From contig CAWGSQ010000002.1 in the NCBI GenBank assembly GCA_963825345.1, forward strand, positions 310,001-374,000: DNA of 64,000 bases. Direction: 5' to 3'. Source of the stretch: JACVRW01 sp963825345. GTDB taxonomy: Bacteria; Actinomycetota; Thermoleophilia; Solirubrobacterales; Thermoleophilaceae. Shown piece by piece: positions 1 to 7,619 of this stretch. A program made the translations under genes and the position numbers. Every line of letters begins with the position of its first letter. The first letter of the stretch is position 1. The notes beneath the pieces were generated by a model that saw nothing but the letters and a program-made list of their open reading frames with translations, was not told where the DNA came from and ran no database searches.

Positions 1-354
1 CCGATCCTCGGCCACCAGGAGTCCGGCGGGATCACCGAGCAGACCGTGCGCAGACTGATGCAGCTGCAGGGCACGATGGCGCCCGCGCAGATCATCTCCC
101 TGCTCGAGATCGGCGGGTCGACGTTCGCCATGGCCGACCACAACGACCACATCCACCTCGGCTTCCAGCCGATGTTCGGCGCGAACCGCAAGCTCGGCAA
201 GCAGGCGCTCGCCGTGCTGGCGCCCGAGCAGTGGACGGACCTGATGTCGCGCCTGCGCGAGATCGACAACCCGGTCGTGCCGACCAAGCCGTCCAAGTAC
301 TCCCTGCCCGCCAAGAAGAGCAAGCGCGCGAGCCGGGCCCACCAGGGCGAGTAG
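1..354 (+). CDS. C-terminal part of a protein with an HxH motif, possibly a peptidoglycan-acting metallopeptidase
   Basis: The reading frame is open from the first base, so the start lies left of the window and only the last 117 residues are seen. Around residues 47-54 there is HNDHIHLGF; a His-x-His in this setting resembles the metal-binding HxH of LAS-type (M15/M74) murein peptidases, but the other ligands would lie outside the window. The last 20 residues are rich in Lys and Arg. The next gene begins about 43 bases downstream on the same strand. The family assignment is weak; the reading frame itself is solid because it is long, in phase with typical codon use, and ends in a clear TAG. 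Confidence 0.6.
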   Translation, partial: PILGHQESGGITEQTVRRLMQLQGTMAPAQIISLLEIGGSTFAMADHNDHIHLGFQPMFGANRKLGKQALAVLAPEQWTDLMSRLREIDNPVVPTKPSKYSLPAKKSKRASRAHQGE

Positions 355-397
355 GACCACGGCCACGCCCGGCGACCGCGAGGGCCCGTTCGGGTTC

Positions 398-1177
398 GTG
401 CAGCTGGAGTTCGGCTTCCTGCTCGGACCGCCCGACGGCCGCTATCTGGTCCGCCCCGCGGCCGACGCGCTGGTGGAGTCCGTGCTGGTGCTGTCCACCG
501 TTGGCGCGCCTCAGCGTGCGCGGCTCGGCTCGCGGCGGCCGCGACCGGTGGAGGACGCCGAGCCGGAACCTGTGCCGACTGCGCGCGCCACGGTCGTCTC
601 GATCACTCCGCTTGCCTCCCCGGACGGCTGGCTCGCGGAGCTGGACGTCGATGCGGAGGTCGAGAGTGGGTTGGGCGTCCTGAACCGCGCCCTGCGCGCC
701 CACCGTGTCGCGACCGCGGATCCCTACGTGTCCGAGGTGTCCCGCGAACGCGCCCTGGTGGTGCGGGTCGGTTACGGAAGCGGGGACGAGGTGGCCGACG
801 GGCGCTTCGGTGAAGCCGTCGAGCTCCCGCGCGTTGCGGGCGGGCGCGTGAAGCGCTCGATGGAGGCGCCGGAGGAGCGCTTCGCCGCGCTGCTCGGCGG
901 CCGCGAGGAGATCCACCCTGCCGAGGAGCTCGTGCTGAGGGCGCGAGCCGATCTGAACGCAGGACGGCCAGCCGAAGCGGCGCTGCAGTGCCGGGTGGCG
1001 ATCGAGGCCCTGCTAGCCGCAGGCGGCGCCGACGAGCTGACCTCCCATCGGGATGCCGTGGCCGCGGCGGCCAATGCGGCACTCGGCGGCGCGATGCCGG
1101 GGGAGCACACGGCCTTGCTCGAAGATGTGGTTATCGCGATGGAACGCGCCCTGAAGCGCCGCCGCCTCGGCGCCTAG
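398..1177 (+). CDS. Hypothetical protein, about 259 residues
   Basis: I do not recognise this protein. It starts with GTG shortly after the preceding gene. The N-terminal half (about 1-60) is beta-like and hydrophobic, a Pro/Glu-rich linker follows near residues 45-60, and the C-terminal 100 residues are helical and Ala/Glu/Arg-rich (HPAEELVLRARADLNAGR near residue 173), resembling a TPR-like or HEPN-like helical bundle. No signal peptide or membrane segment is seen. The stop codon shares a CTAG with the stop of the convergent Sir2 gene. A start a few codons upstream using a rarer codon cannot be excluded. Confidence 0.55.
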   Translation: MQLEFGFLLGPPDGRYLVRPAADALVESVLVLSTVGAPQRARLGSRRPRPVEDAEPEPVPTARATVVSITPLASPDGWLAELDVDAEVESGLGVLNRALRAHRVATADPYVSEVSRERALVVRVGYGSGDEVADGRFGEAVELPRVAGGRVKRSMEAPEERFAALLGGREEIHPAEELVLRARADLNAGRPAEAALQCRVAIEALLAAGGADELTSHRDAVAAAANAALGGAMPGEHTALLEDVVIAMERALKRRRLGA

Positions 1178-1929
1178 AGCGCAGCGAGGACCGCGCGCAG
1201 CTCGGTCACCACGTCGCCATCCAGCTTCACGTCTGCGTCGCCGTCGTAGGGCGTCGGGCCCTGGGTCACGAGCACCAGGCGGCCGCCGCCTCCGTGGGTG
1301 ATGGCGGGTAGGCCGGCCACCGGGTAGACCTCCAGGGAGGAGCCCACGCAGATCATCAGGTCGGCGTCCATCGCCAGCTGCTGGGCCTCGGCCAGCGCCT
1401 GCTCCGGCAGCAGCTCGCCGAACAGGACCACGTCGGGCTTCAGCGGCACCACGCATGCCTCGCACTGCGGCGCGCCCTCACTCGCGGCGAGCAGCTCGAC
1501 CACGCGCTCGATCGACACCCTCCCGCCGCACTCGAGGCAGACGCTCTTGTCGATCGACCCGTGCACCTCGATCAGGCGCTCGCTGCCGGCGAGCCGGTGC
1601 AGCCGGTCGATGTTCTGCGTGATCACCGCCCTCACCAGGCCCCGGCGCTCGAGCTCGGCCAGCGCGAGGTGAGCCTCGTTGGGCCGCTTGTCGGTGAGCG
1701 AAGCGAAGCGCTCGCCGTAGAAGCTCCAGAAGCGGTCCGGGTCGCGGCGCCACGCGTCGATGTGCGCGACCTCCATCGGATCGACCTTCTCCCACAGCCC
1801 CGTTCCCGGCGTGCGGAAGTCCGGGATCCCGGACGGCACCGAGATCCCGGCACCGGTGAGGACGACGGCGCGCTCAGCCTCGCGCAGCAGGCTCGCGACC
1901 TGCTCCGCGCCGGTGGATACGGCCCTCAC
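1174..1929 (-). CDS. Sir2-family NAD-dependent protein deacylase
   Basis: Predicted to remove acetyl or other acyl groups from lysines using NAD+, releasing nicotinamide. The 251-residue protein has the Sir2 hallmarks in order: GAGISVPSGIPDFR near the N-terminus (NAD binding), TQNIDRLH, the catalytic His in HGS, a zinc site of two pairs (CLECGG and CEACV) and a late GSSLEVYP. The GTG start overlaps the stop of the upstream enoyl-CoA hydratase gene as GTGA, so translation is probably coupled. Being last in a beta-oxidation operon suggests a role in controlling acylation of fatty-acid enzymes, as known for sirtuins and acyl-CoA enzymes elsewhere; this role is inference. A longer start would run through the upstream gene and was rejected. 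Confidence 0.93.
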   Translation of the reverse strand: MRAVSTGAEQVASLLREAERAVVLTGAGISVPSGIPDFRTPGTGLWEKVDPMEVAHIDAWRRDPDRFWSFYGERFASLTDKRPNEAHLALAELERRGLVRAVITQNIDRLHRLAGSERLIEVHGSIDKSVCLECGGRVSIERVVELLAASEGAPQCEACVVPLKPDVVLFGELLPEQALAEAQQLAMDADLMICVGSSLEVYPVAGLPAITHGGGGRLVLVTQGPTPYDGDADVKLDGDVVTELRAVLAAL

Positions 1930-3026
1930 TGGCCCTTGAACCGCGGCCGGCGCTTCGTGAGGAAGGCGGAGATGCCCTCCTTCGCGTCCTCGGAGCCGAA
2001 GGCACGCGCGAAGCCCTCCGCCTCGCTGCGCAGTCCATCGTCGAGGTTCGCCTGAGCCGACCGCTTCTTGATCTCCTCCACCGCGATCGGCGCCTGCTCG
2101 GAGAGCTTGCGCGCCCACGCGAGTGCCGTGTCGAACAGCTCGTGATCGGGCACGACCTGGTTGGCGAGGCCCACGCGGTGGGCCTCGTAGGCGTCGATCG
2201 GGTCGCCGGTGAGGTTCATCTCGAGTGCCTTCGGCTCGCCCACGAGCCGCGGCAGGCGCTGCGTGCCGCCGAAGCCCGGGATGATCCCGAGGTTGATCTC
2301 CGGCTGGCCGAAGGTGGCCGACTCGGCCGCGATCCGGAAGTCGCACGCCATCGCCAGCTCGCAGCCGCCTCCGAAGGCGATCGAGTTCACAGCGGCGATG
2401 GTCACGGTCGGGGACTGCTCCATCCCGCGCATGAAGCGGTGGGCACTCTCGACGAGGTCGGCGCCCTCTGCGTCGGGCGACATCTTCGTGAACTCCTTGA
2501 TGTCGGCCCCCGCGCTGAAGGTGAAGATGTTCGAGGACGCGATCACGAGTGCCCGCACCTTGCCCTCCACGGACTCCCACACGTTGATCAGGTCCTTCAC
2601 TGCCTGCGGCGAGAGCGGGTTCGCCGGCGGACGGTTCAGCCACGCGATGGCGATGTCGTCGCGGGTCTCGAGCAGCACGGTCTCTCTTTGATCGCCTGGG
2701 TCCGGCTGTGGATAGGGGAAGAAACCCTGTCCCGTCTTCTTCCCCAGCCGGTTCTGTGCCACCAGCCGCTTGAGCACTGAGGGGGGTTCGAAGGCGTCGC
2801 CCCACTCTTGTTGCGCTCCTTCGAGCTGTTCCAAGATCGTGTCGAGGCCGGCGTCGTCGGCCCTTGTGAAGGGTCCGGGCAGGATCCCGGCGCCCATCAT
2901 CATCCCCATCTCGATGTCCTTCGCGGAGGCCACGCCCTCCTCGAGCACGAGGCAGGACTCCACCAGGGTCTTCAGCCCCATCCGCTCGACGATCGTGCCG
3001 AGCCCCGATGCGCTAGCCGTGCTCAT
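1926..3026 (-). CDS. Fusion of a 3-hydroxyacyl-CoA dehydrogenase C-terminal domain with enoyl-CoA hydratase
   Basis: Two parts are visible. Residues about 5-105 are a 3HCDH C-terminal helical domain (RMGLKTLVESCLVLEEGVA, GPFTRADDAGLD, LGKKTGQGFF), without the NAD-binding Rossmann half. Residues about 120-366 are a crotonase/enoyl-CoA hydratase with the oxyanion-hole segments FSAGADIKEF and AFGGGCELAMACDFR and the later GIIPGFGGTQRLPR. It hydrates trans-2-enoyl-CoA in beta-oxidation. Its ATG overlaps the end of the upstream dehydrogenase gene by 14 bases, and the two proteins together have the domain order of FadN-type enzymes (3HCDH_N, 3HCDH, 3HCDH, ECH), so they probably act as a complex. 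The Sir2 gene follows with a GTGA overlap. Confidence 0.9.
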   Translation of the reverse strand: MSTASASGLGTIVERMGLKTLVESCLVLEEGVASAKDIEMGMMMGAGILPGPFTRADDAGLDTILEQLEGAQQEWGDAFEPPSVLKRLVAQNRLGKKTGQGFFPYPQPDPGDQRETVLLETRDDIAIAWLNRPPANPLSPQAVKDLINVWESVEGKVRALVIASSNIFTFSAGADIKEFTKMSPDAEGADLVESAHRFMRGMEQSPTVTIAAVNSIAFGGGCELAMACDFRIAAESATFGQPEINLGIIPGFGGTQRLPRLVGEPKALEMNLTGDPIDAYEAHRVGLANQVVPDHELFDTALAWARKLSEQAPIAVEEIKKRSAQANLDDGLRSEAEGFARAFGSEDAKEGISAFLTKRRPRFKGQ

Positions 3027-3888
3027 AGAACCCCTTCCCGGTCTTCTGGCCGAGGTTGCCGGCCTCCACGAGCTCCTTCATCCGCTTCGAGACGTAGAAG
3101 CGCTCTCCGCCGTACGAGTCGTGCAGGTGCTCCGCCACATGAAACGCCGTGTCGAGACCGAGCAAGTCACTGAGGTAATAGGGCCCCATCGGCACCGTGC
3201 CCGACTCCTGGATCGCCTTGTCGACGTCCTTCACGTCGAGGTCCTCCTCCTCGGTGACCCGCCACACCTCGGACATCGCCGAGATGAGGATCCTGTTCAC
3301 CACGAACCCCGGCACCTCGCCGCAGCGGACCGCCGTCTTGCGGATCGCCTGGGCGAAGTTGGCCGCGGCCTGGAGTGTCTCGTCGGAGGTCTCGTCCCCT
3401 TCGATCACCTCGATGAGCCGCATCATCGAGGCGGGATAGAAGAAGTGGAAGCCGCAGACCTTGTCGGGCCGCAGCGTTGCCTCGGCCATCTCCGTGATCG
3501 ACAGCGACGAGGTGTTCGACGCCAGGATCGCGTGACCCGGCGTGACCTCGTCGAGCTCAGCGAAGACCGTCTGCTTGATCTCCATCCGCTCGGGCACTGC
3601 CTCGATCACGAGATCCACGTCGCCGAAGCCGTCGTAGTCGGTCGTGCCGATGATGCGTCCGAGGATCTCCTCGCGCTGGCGATCGGCGTCCTCCTGGGTG
3701 ATCTTCTCCTTCTTCACCAAGTTGCCGAGCTGCCCCTCGGTGACCTCCCGGGCCTTCTCGAGCCCGGTGTCCACGAAATCCTGCTTGACGTCCTTGAGGA
3801 CGACCGGGATCCCTGCGGCGGCGACCACCTGAGCGATCTCACCGCCCATGGTCCCGGCCCCAACCACGGCGGCTTTGAAGACGAACAT
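3013..3888 (-). CDS. 3-hydroxyacyl-CoA dehydrogenase (FadN/FadB-like N-terminal half)
   Basis: Oxidises L-3-hydroxyacyl-CoA to 3-ketoacyl-CoA with NAD+. The start was set at MFVFKAAVVGAGTMGG, because the Rossmann motif GAGTMG then lies at residues 10-15 as usual and a TAGCCT box sits 8 bases upstream; the longer frame adds 21 Pro/Ala/Arg-rich residues with no support. Further family features are ASNTSSLSITEMA, GFHFFYPASMMRLIE with the catalytic His, VNRIL in the C-terminal domain and the ending GQKTGKGFYEHG. The protein is 291 residues. It overlaps the next gene, which carries a second C-terminal domain fused to enoyl-CoA hydratase, so this looks like a multifunctional enzyme divided over two cistrons. 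Confidence 0.92.
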   Translation of the reverse strand: MFVFKAAVVGAGTMGGEIAQVVAAAGIPVVLKDVKQDFVDTGLEKAREVTEGQLGNLVKKEKITQEDADRQREEILGRIIGTTDYDGFGDVDLVIEAVPERMEIKQTVFAELDEVTPGHAILASNTSSLSITEMAEATLRPDKVCGFHFFYPASMMRLIEVIEGDETSDETLQAAANFAQAIRKTAVRCGEVPGFVVNRILISAMSEVWRVTEEEDLDVKDVDKAIQESGTVPMGPYYLSDLLGLDTAFHVAEHLHDSYGGERFYVSKRMKELVEAGNLGQKTGKGFYEHG

Positions 3889-3896
3889 GGCGGCGG

Positions 3897-3902
3897 AGGC
3901 TA
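3897..3902 (-). promoter_or_regulatory. -10 box of a leaderless promoter for the hydroxyacyl-CoA dehydrogenase gene
   Basis: Read on the minus strand the sequence is TAGCCT followed by 8 bases and the ATG at 3888. It fits the TANNNT box that recurs at this distance before many starts in the window. No Shine-Dalgarno sequence precedes this ATG. Confidence 0.5.
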
Positions 3903-3992
3903 GCGGAGCCCGCGCCCCCGGGGCCCCGCGCGCGTGGCGGTTCGCAGGCACCGAGGGGGTGAGCTTCGCGACCGTCCTGCTTAGACCACCGT

Positions 3993-4949
3993 ATGGGTAG
4001 TCCAGGTAGGACAGTCGACGAAGAATTGGACCGAATCGCCAGCGGTCGGCATGGAGTGGTGACTCGCGCGGAGCTCCTCGGTGCTGGCGTGACGGATAGA
4101 CAGATCACGCGGCGGCTGGAGAAGGGGAGCCTGCTCCGCGTCCACCGCGGGGTCTACCGCGTCGGGCACCGCGCTCCCAGCACCGAGGCGACCTATCTCG
4201 CCGCCGTGCTGGCCGGTGGCAAGGGGGCGCTGCTCAGGGGGCGGGCGGCCGCGCATCTGCTGGGACTGCTGAAGGGCGAGGCTCCTCCACCCGAGGTCAT
4301 GACGCGTACCCAACGACGCAGTGAAGGAGTGACCACCCAGCGCTCACGCACCCTCGATGCCCGCGATGCCACAACCGTCAAGGGCATCCCGGTCACCACC
4401 GTGCCACGCACGCTGGTCGACATCGCCTCGGTGCTATCTGTTGATGCCCTCGCCCGAGCCTGCCACGAGGCCGGCGTCCGCTACGGCACTACGCCCGCGC
4501 AAGTCGAGGCGGTGCTAGCGCGCCGGCCCAACAACCCGGGCGCAAAGAAGCTTCGCCGCATACTCCACGGCGATGTCCAGGTCACCCTCAGCAAGCTCGA
4601 AGCCCGCTTTTTAGAGCTCCTACGCCACGCCAACCTCCCACTCCCCGAGACCAACCGCCCCGCCGGCGGGCGCCGAGTCGACTGCCGCTGGCCCGAGCAC
4701 CAACTGACAGTCGAGCTCGACGGCTACCGGTTCCACAACTCGCGCTACTCGTGGGAGCAAGACCGTCATCGCGAGCGGGAAGCTCGGGCGCGTGGAGATG
4801 ACTTTCGCCGCTACACCTGGAGCGACGTCGCGGAGAATCCGACCCAGATGCTGCGGGAGCTCGTCAGCGCAATGCCAACTCGTCCTCCGCCTCGATCGCG
4901 AAGCGGAAGAGGGTCCGTCGCAGCGCGTCGCGGAGCGCCCGGCGGATGA
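3993..4949 (+). CDS. AbiEi-type antitoxin domain fused to a DUF559 endonuclease-like domain
   Basis: Residues about 10-75 match the winged-helix AbiEi antitoxin N-terminal type (HGVVTRAELLGAGVTDRQI, RVHRGVYRVGH). The middle contains the VPRTLVDIA segment common to these proteins. Residues about 200-300 form a Vsr/DUF559 fold of the restriction-endonuclease superfamily, with VDCRWPEHQLTVELDGY and ExxRxRxRE-like residues at the expected active site. Proteins of this architecture are abundant and usually solitary in actinobacteria; no partner toxin gene is next to it. The last 28 codons overlap the convergent SRPBCC gene, and that tail (RPPPRSRSGRG) looks like read-through rather than folded domain. 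The role as a defence or DNA-processing protein is inferred. Confidence 0.8.
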   Translation: MGSPGRTVDEELDRIASGRHGVVTRAELLGAGVTDRQITRRLEKGSLLRVHRGVYRVGHRAPSTEATYLAAVLAGGKGALLRGRAAAHLLGLLKGEAPPPEVMTRTQRRSEGVTTQRSRTLDARDATTVKGIPVTTVPRTLVDIASVLSVDALARACHEAGVRYGTTPAQVEAVLARRPNNPGAKKLRRILHGDVQVTLSKLEARFLELLRHANLPLPETNRPAGGRRVDCRWPEHQLTVELDGYRFHNSRYSWEQDRHREREARARGDDFRRYTWSDVAENPTQMLRELVSAMPTRPPPRSRSGRGSVAARRGAPGG

Positions 4950-5316
4950 AGATCGCATCGGCGATCCCGGACAGCGGGCCGTACTTCGCGAGCTCATAGT
5001 CGAGCGTCAGCTCGACCTCGGAGCCATCGCTCGCGGGAACCACGCGCAGCGTCTGGGTGCCCATCAATGCCTTCTCGTAGACCTGGGTTGAGAAGCGATC
5101 GGCCGTGTGCTCCACGACGGTCTCCGTGACCCTGCCGCGACCCCCGGGTCCGGACTCCCACACGATCCGCGCGCCCTTGGCGGCCCACTCCGGCGAGAGC
5201 TCACGCCGGCGCGCGAAGCCCTCCACGAAGCTCGGCCAGCGCTCGACATCGCTCCACAGGGCAAGCGCGTCCGGCGGCGTGAGCGCGACGGTGCCCCGCG
5301 CCTGTGCGGTCCTCAC
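4864..5316 (-). CDS. SRPBCC (START-like) ligand-binding protein
   Basis: A 150-residue protein with the SRPBCC pattern: PPDALALWSDVERWPSFVEG near the N-terminus, then a strand-rich core (RIVWESGPGGRGRVTETV, QTLRVVPASDGSEVELTLDYEL) and a long C-terminal helix (RRALRDALRRTLFRFAIEAED). Such proteins bind hydrophobic ligands or act in polyketide or lipid metabolism. The GTG start overlaps the stop of the PadR regulator gene as GTGA, so the two are co-translated; a longer frame reads through PadR and was rejected. The 3' end overlaps the convergent AbiEi/DUF559 gene by 86 bases. The ligand is unknown. Confidence 0.8.
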   Translation of the reverse strand: MRTAQARGTVALTPPDALALWSDVERWPSFVEGFARRRELSPEWAAKGARIVWESGPGGRGRVTETVVEHTADRFSTQVYEKALMGTQTLRVVPASDGSEVELTLDYELAKYGPLSGIADAIFIRRALRDALRRTLFRFAIEAEDELALR

Positions 5317-5759
5317 CGTCCGTACACCTCCTGCACGATCTCGTCGATCGACGTCTTGACCGAGTCGAGAAACGGCCGCACCTCCTCGACGAGCCGCGCA
5401 TACTCGGCGCGGCCCTTGGCGGTGAGCGAGTAGTAGCGGCGGGAGCGCCGCTCCGGGTGCTCCCACTCTCCCTTGATCAGCCCGCGCCCCTCGAGCTGCC
5501 GCAGCAGCGGGTACATGGTGTTCGGGTTCACCGACAGGACGCCCGCCGTCATCCCCCCAATGCGCTCCATCAGCTGGTTCCCGTAGCTGGGACCCTCATT
5601 GATGAGGTGCAGCACGAGCAGCGGCAACACCGCGCGGCGACGAAGCTCGCCGGTAAGCGGATCCTGCGCCTTGCGGCCAGGGGCGACAGCCTCTTCGATG
5701 CCTCCGGCCTGCGCGACCGCGTCGCGCACCGCCTCGCGCTGAGACTTCTTGCCCGCCAT
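5313..5759 (-). CDS. PadR-family transcriptional regulator
   Basis: A 148-residue protein whose residues about 42-148 form the PadR winged helix (LLVLHLINEGPSYGNQLMER, LSVNPNTMYPLLRQLEGRGL) followed by the usual C-terminal dimerisation helix (RAEYARLVEEVRPFLDSVK). The N-terminal 40 residues are charged and apparently disordered. It starts with ATG 25 bases after the stop of the acyl-CoA dehydrogenase gene, and its stop overlaps the SRPBCC gene, so it probably controls that pair. PadR proteins are usually repressors released by small aromatic or drug-like ligands; no operator was recognised with confidence. Confidence 0.88.
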   Translation of the reverse strand: MAGKKSQREAVRDAVAQAGGIEEAVAPGRKAQDPLTGELRRRAVLPLLVLHLINEGPSYGNQLMERIGGMTAGVLSVNPNTMYPLLRQLEGRGLIKGEWEHPERRSRRYYSLTAKGRAEYARLVEEVRPFLDSVKTSIDEIVQEVYGR

Positions 5760-5784
5760 ATCTGGCGGACATTGTTACCTCTAA

Positions 5785-6960
5785 CTAGGCAGCGGCCGTG
5801 GCCGGCTCTTCGACGCGGCGAGGCATCAGCACCTCGCGCGCGATTACGAGGCGCTGGATCTGGGACGTGCCCTCGTAGAGCTGCATGATCTTCGCGTCGC
5901 GCATCAGCTTCTCCACCGGGTACTCCTTGATGAAGCCGTAGCCGCCGTAGACCTGCACGGCGTCCACGGTCACCTCCATCGCCGTGTCCGCGGCGAAGCG
6001 CTTGGCGTGCGAGGAGATCAGCGTGTTGCGACGGCCCTGGTCGAGCTCCACGCCCGACTTCCAGACCATCAGCCGCGACGCCTCGATCTTGGTCGCCATG
6101 TCGGCGATCATGAACTGGATCGCCTGGTGCATCGCGATCGGCACGCCGAACTGCACGCGCTCCTTGGCGTAGTCGCGGGCGAACTCGAACGCCGCCTGCG
6201 CGATGCCCACGCCCATCGCCGCCACGCCGGGACGCGTGCGGTCGAGCGTCATCATCGCGAGCTTGAAGCCCTTGTTCTCCTCGCCGATCAGGTAGTCGGC
6301 GGGGATCTCCACGTCGCTGAACGAGATCATCGCCGTGTCGGAGGCACGCTGTCCGAGCTTGTCCTCCTTCTTGTCGACGCTCACGCCGTCGAGCTCACGC
6401 GGGATCACGAAGGCGGAGATGCCGCGGTGGCCGGCCTCCTTGTCGGTCTTGGCGTAGACCGTGTACCAGTCGGCGTGCGAGCCATTGGTGATGAAGCACT
6501 TGGTCCCGTTGATCACGTACTTGTCGCCCTTGCGTACGGCGGTCGTGCGCATGGCCGAGACATCCGAGCCGGCGTCGGGCTCGGTGAGGCAGAACGAGGC
6601 GAGCTTGGGCTCCTCCGTGAGCATGCCGAGGAACTCCTTCTTGACCTCCTCGGAGCCGCCGATGATCACCGGTGCGGTGGCGAGGCCGTTGCACATCAGC
6701 GAGGTGCCAATGCCGGAGCACCCCCAGCCGAGCTCCTCCTCGATGAGACAACCCGTGAGGTAGTCGAGCCCTGGCCCGCCGTACTCCTCCGGGATGTGGT
6801 TGTTCATCAAACCGAGCTCCCAGGCCTGCTTGACGATCTCGGTCGGGAAGGTGGAGTCCTTGTCCAGCTCCCAGGCGACCGGCCGCATCTCCTTCTCGGC
6901 GAAGTCGTGGGCGAGCTGGCGAATGTCCTTCTGCTCGTCGGTAAGCGTGAAGTCGACCAC
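5785..6960 (-). CDS. Acyl-CoA dehydrogenase
   Basis: Flavoenzyme of about 391 residues that introduces the alpha-beta double bond in acyl-CoA, passing electrons to ETF. Visible family features are MVDFTLTDEQKDIRQLAHDF at the N-terminus, CLTEPDAGSDVSAMRT (the FAD/substrate signature), NGTKCFITNGSHADWY, GVPIAMHQAIQFMIADMA and the C-terminal signature VQVYGGYGFIKEYPVEKLMRD. The catalytic Glu is expected in LYEGTSQIQRLVIAREVL near residue 375. The GTG start at 6960 has an AAGGAG Shine-Dalgarno 11 bases upstream (6972-6977), which decides the start. An 18-base palindrome just upstream suggests repression by a TetR-type fatty-acid regulator. Confidence 0.95.
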   Translation of the reverse strand: MVDFTLTDEQKDIRQLAHDFAEKEMRPVAWELDKDSTFPTEIVKQAWELGLMNNHIPEEYGGPGLDYLTGCLIEEELGWGCSGIGTSLMCNGLATAPVIIGGSEEVKKEFLGMLTEEPKLASFCLTEPDAGSDVSAMRTTAVRKGDKYVINGTKCFITNGSHADWYTVYAKTDKEAGHRGISAFVIPRELDGVSVDKKEDKLGQRASDTAMISFSDVEIPADYLIGEENKGFKLAMMTLDRTRPGVAAMGVGIAQAAFEFARDYAKERVQFGVPIAMHQAIQFMIADMATKIEASRLMVWKSGVELDQGRRNTLISSHAKRFAADTAMEVTVDAVQVYGGYGFIKEYPVEKLMRDAKIMQLYEGTSQIQRLVIAREVLMPRRVEEPATAAA

Positions 6961-6992
6961 TTGCTCTAGTGCTCCTTGTCTCGGGCGCCCCG

Positions 6993-7010
6993 ATTGACTC
7001 GTCAGTCAAT
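6993..7010. promoter_or_regulatory. Palindromic operator upstream of the acyl-CoA dehydrogenase gene, TetR type
   Basis: ATTGACT at 6993-6999 and AGTCAAT at 7004-7010 are perfect inverted repeats around a 4-base centre CGTC. The site lies 33 bases upstream of the acyl-CoA dehydrogenase GTG. TetR-family regulators of lipid catabolism often bind TGAC/GTCA dyads of this size, so a repressor responding to acyl-CoA is the likely binder. The regulator itself is not identified. Confidence 0.5.
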
Positions 7011-7026
7011 GACTGTACCCGGCAGG

Positions 7027-7161
7027 TTACAGCAGGAAACGCACCACCACGTAGATACCCACAGCGAGCGCCACGAGGGTCACCACCAGCAGGCCGACCT
7101 GCTCCATGTAGACGGCGGGGCGGCCCGGCGCGAAGCTCCGGCGGCGTAGGCGCTTCCACAT
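7027..7161 (-). CDS. Small single-pass membrane protein, 44 residues
   Basis: This gene is too short for usual ORF cut-offs. It encodes a basic N-terminus (MWKRLRRRSF), a short linker and one strongly hydrophobic segment (residues about 22-44) that runs to the very C-terminus, so a positively charged, N-in single-span protein. Support comes from a TAGTCT box at 7168-7173 exactly 6 bases before the ATG, the same leaderless arrangement seen at several other genes. It is transcribed away from the next rightward gene and its stop is 66 bases before the acyl-CoA dehydrogenase start, so it may lead that operon. Function unknown. Confidence 0.6.
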   Translation of the reverse strand: MWKRLRRRSFAPGRPAVYMEQVGLLVVTLVALAVGIYVVVRFLL

Positions 7162-7167
7162 CCGGTC

Positions 7168-7173
7168 AGACTA
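7168..7173 (-). promoter_or_regulatory. -10 box of the 44-residue membrane protein gene
   Basis: Minus-strand TAGTCT followed by 6 bases and ATG at 7161; leaderless arrangement. Confidence 0.5.
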
Positions 7174-7178
7174 CGTCC

Positions 7179-7586
7179 ATCGACGCGTTCGGCACGATCC
7201 TGATCGTCGTTTCGCTGCTAGCCGTGGTGATCGCGGCCGCCTCCTACTGGGGCAGCGGGCGCATCTACAGCGGCCTCGGGCGAAGCGATCTCGACATGGA
7301 GCGCGACCGTCCGGTTGCGGCGGCCTCGGCGGCGGAGGCGCAGGAGGAGATCCGCCAGATGCTCGAGGCGAAGTCGGCCCGCCGGGAAGCTCGCGGTGAG
7401 GCCCCGATCGACATCGACGCCGAGGTCGCCTCGCTCACCCGAGGCCCCGGCCTCGGTGACCCCGGACTCCGCGACGAGGTGCGCCAGCTCGTGATCGCCC
7501 GCAACGAGCGCCGCCTGCGCCAGGGCAAGGAGCCGCTCGACGTGGAGTCGGAGGTCGACCGCCAGCTGCGCGACCTCGGGGGGTGA
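7179..7586 (+). CDS. Membrane-anchored hypothetical protein with a charged cytosolic tail
   Basis: About 135 residues: one N-terminal hydrophobic span (DAFGTILIVVSLLAVVIAAA), then a charged, helical tail with two similar segments (EIRQMLEAKSARREARGEAPIDIDAEVASL and the later VRQLVIARNERRLRQGKEPLDVESEVDRQL), which look like a duplicated short unit. No ATG, GTG or TTG lies in frame near the natural beginning; the membrane span is complete only if translation starts at the ATC at 7179. The first GTG (7224) would cut the span. I therefore give 7179 as an inferred non-standard start. Function unknown. Confidence 0.55.
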   Translation: MDAFGTILIVVSLLAVVIAAASYWGSGRIYSGLGRSDLDMERDRPVAAASAAEAQEEIRQMLEAKSARREARGEAPIDIDAEVASLTRGPGLGDPGLRDEVRQLVIARNERRLRQGKEPLDVESEVDRQLRDLGG

Positions 7587-7606
7587 ATTAGGCCCATCGG
7601 CGGGTA

Positions 7607-7612
7607 TAGGGT
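7607..7612 (+). promoter_or_regulatory. -10 box of the acidic protein gene
   Basis: TAGGGT, then 7 bases, then ATG at 7620. A GTG at 7611 is also in frame but lies inside the box, so 7620 is preferred. Confidence 0.5.
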
Positions 7613-7619
7613 GGAGTCG

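Noticed and set aside
1174..2805. A single 543-residue Sir2 protein
   Set aside because: The first 290 residues are a frame-shadow of the enoyl-CoA hydratase gene; the Sir2 domain begins at 1929 with a GTGA overlap.
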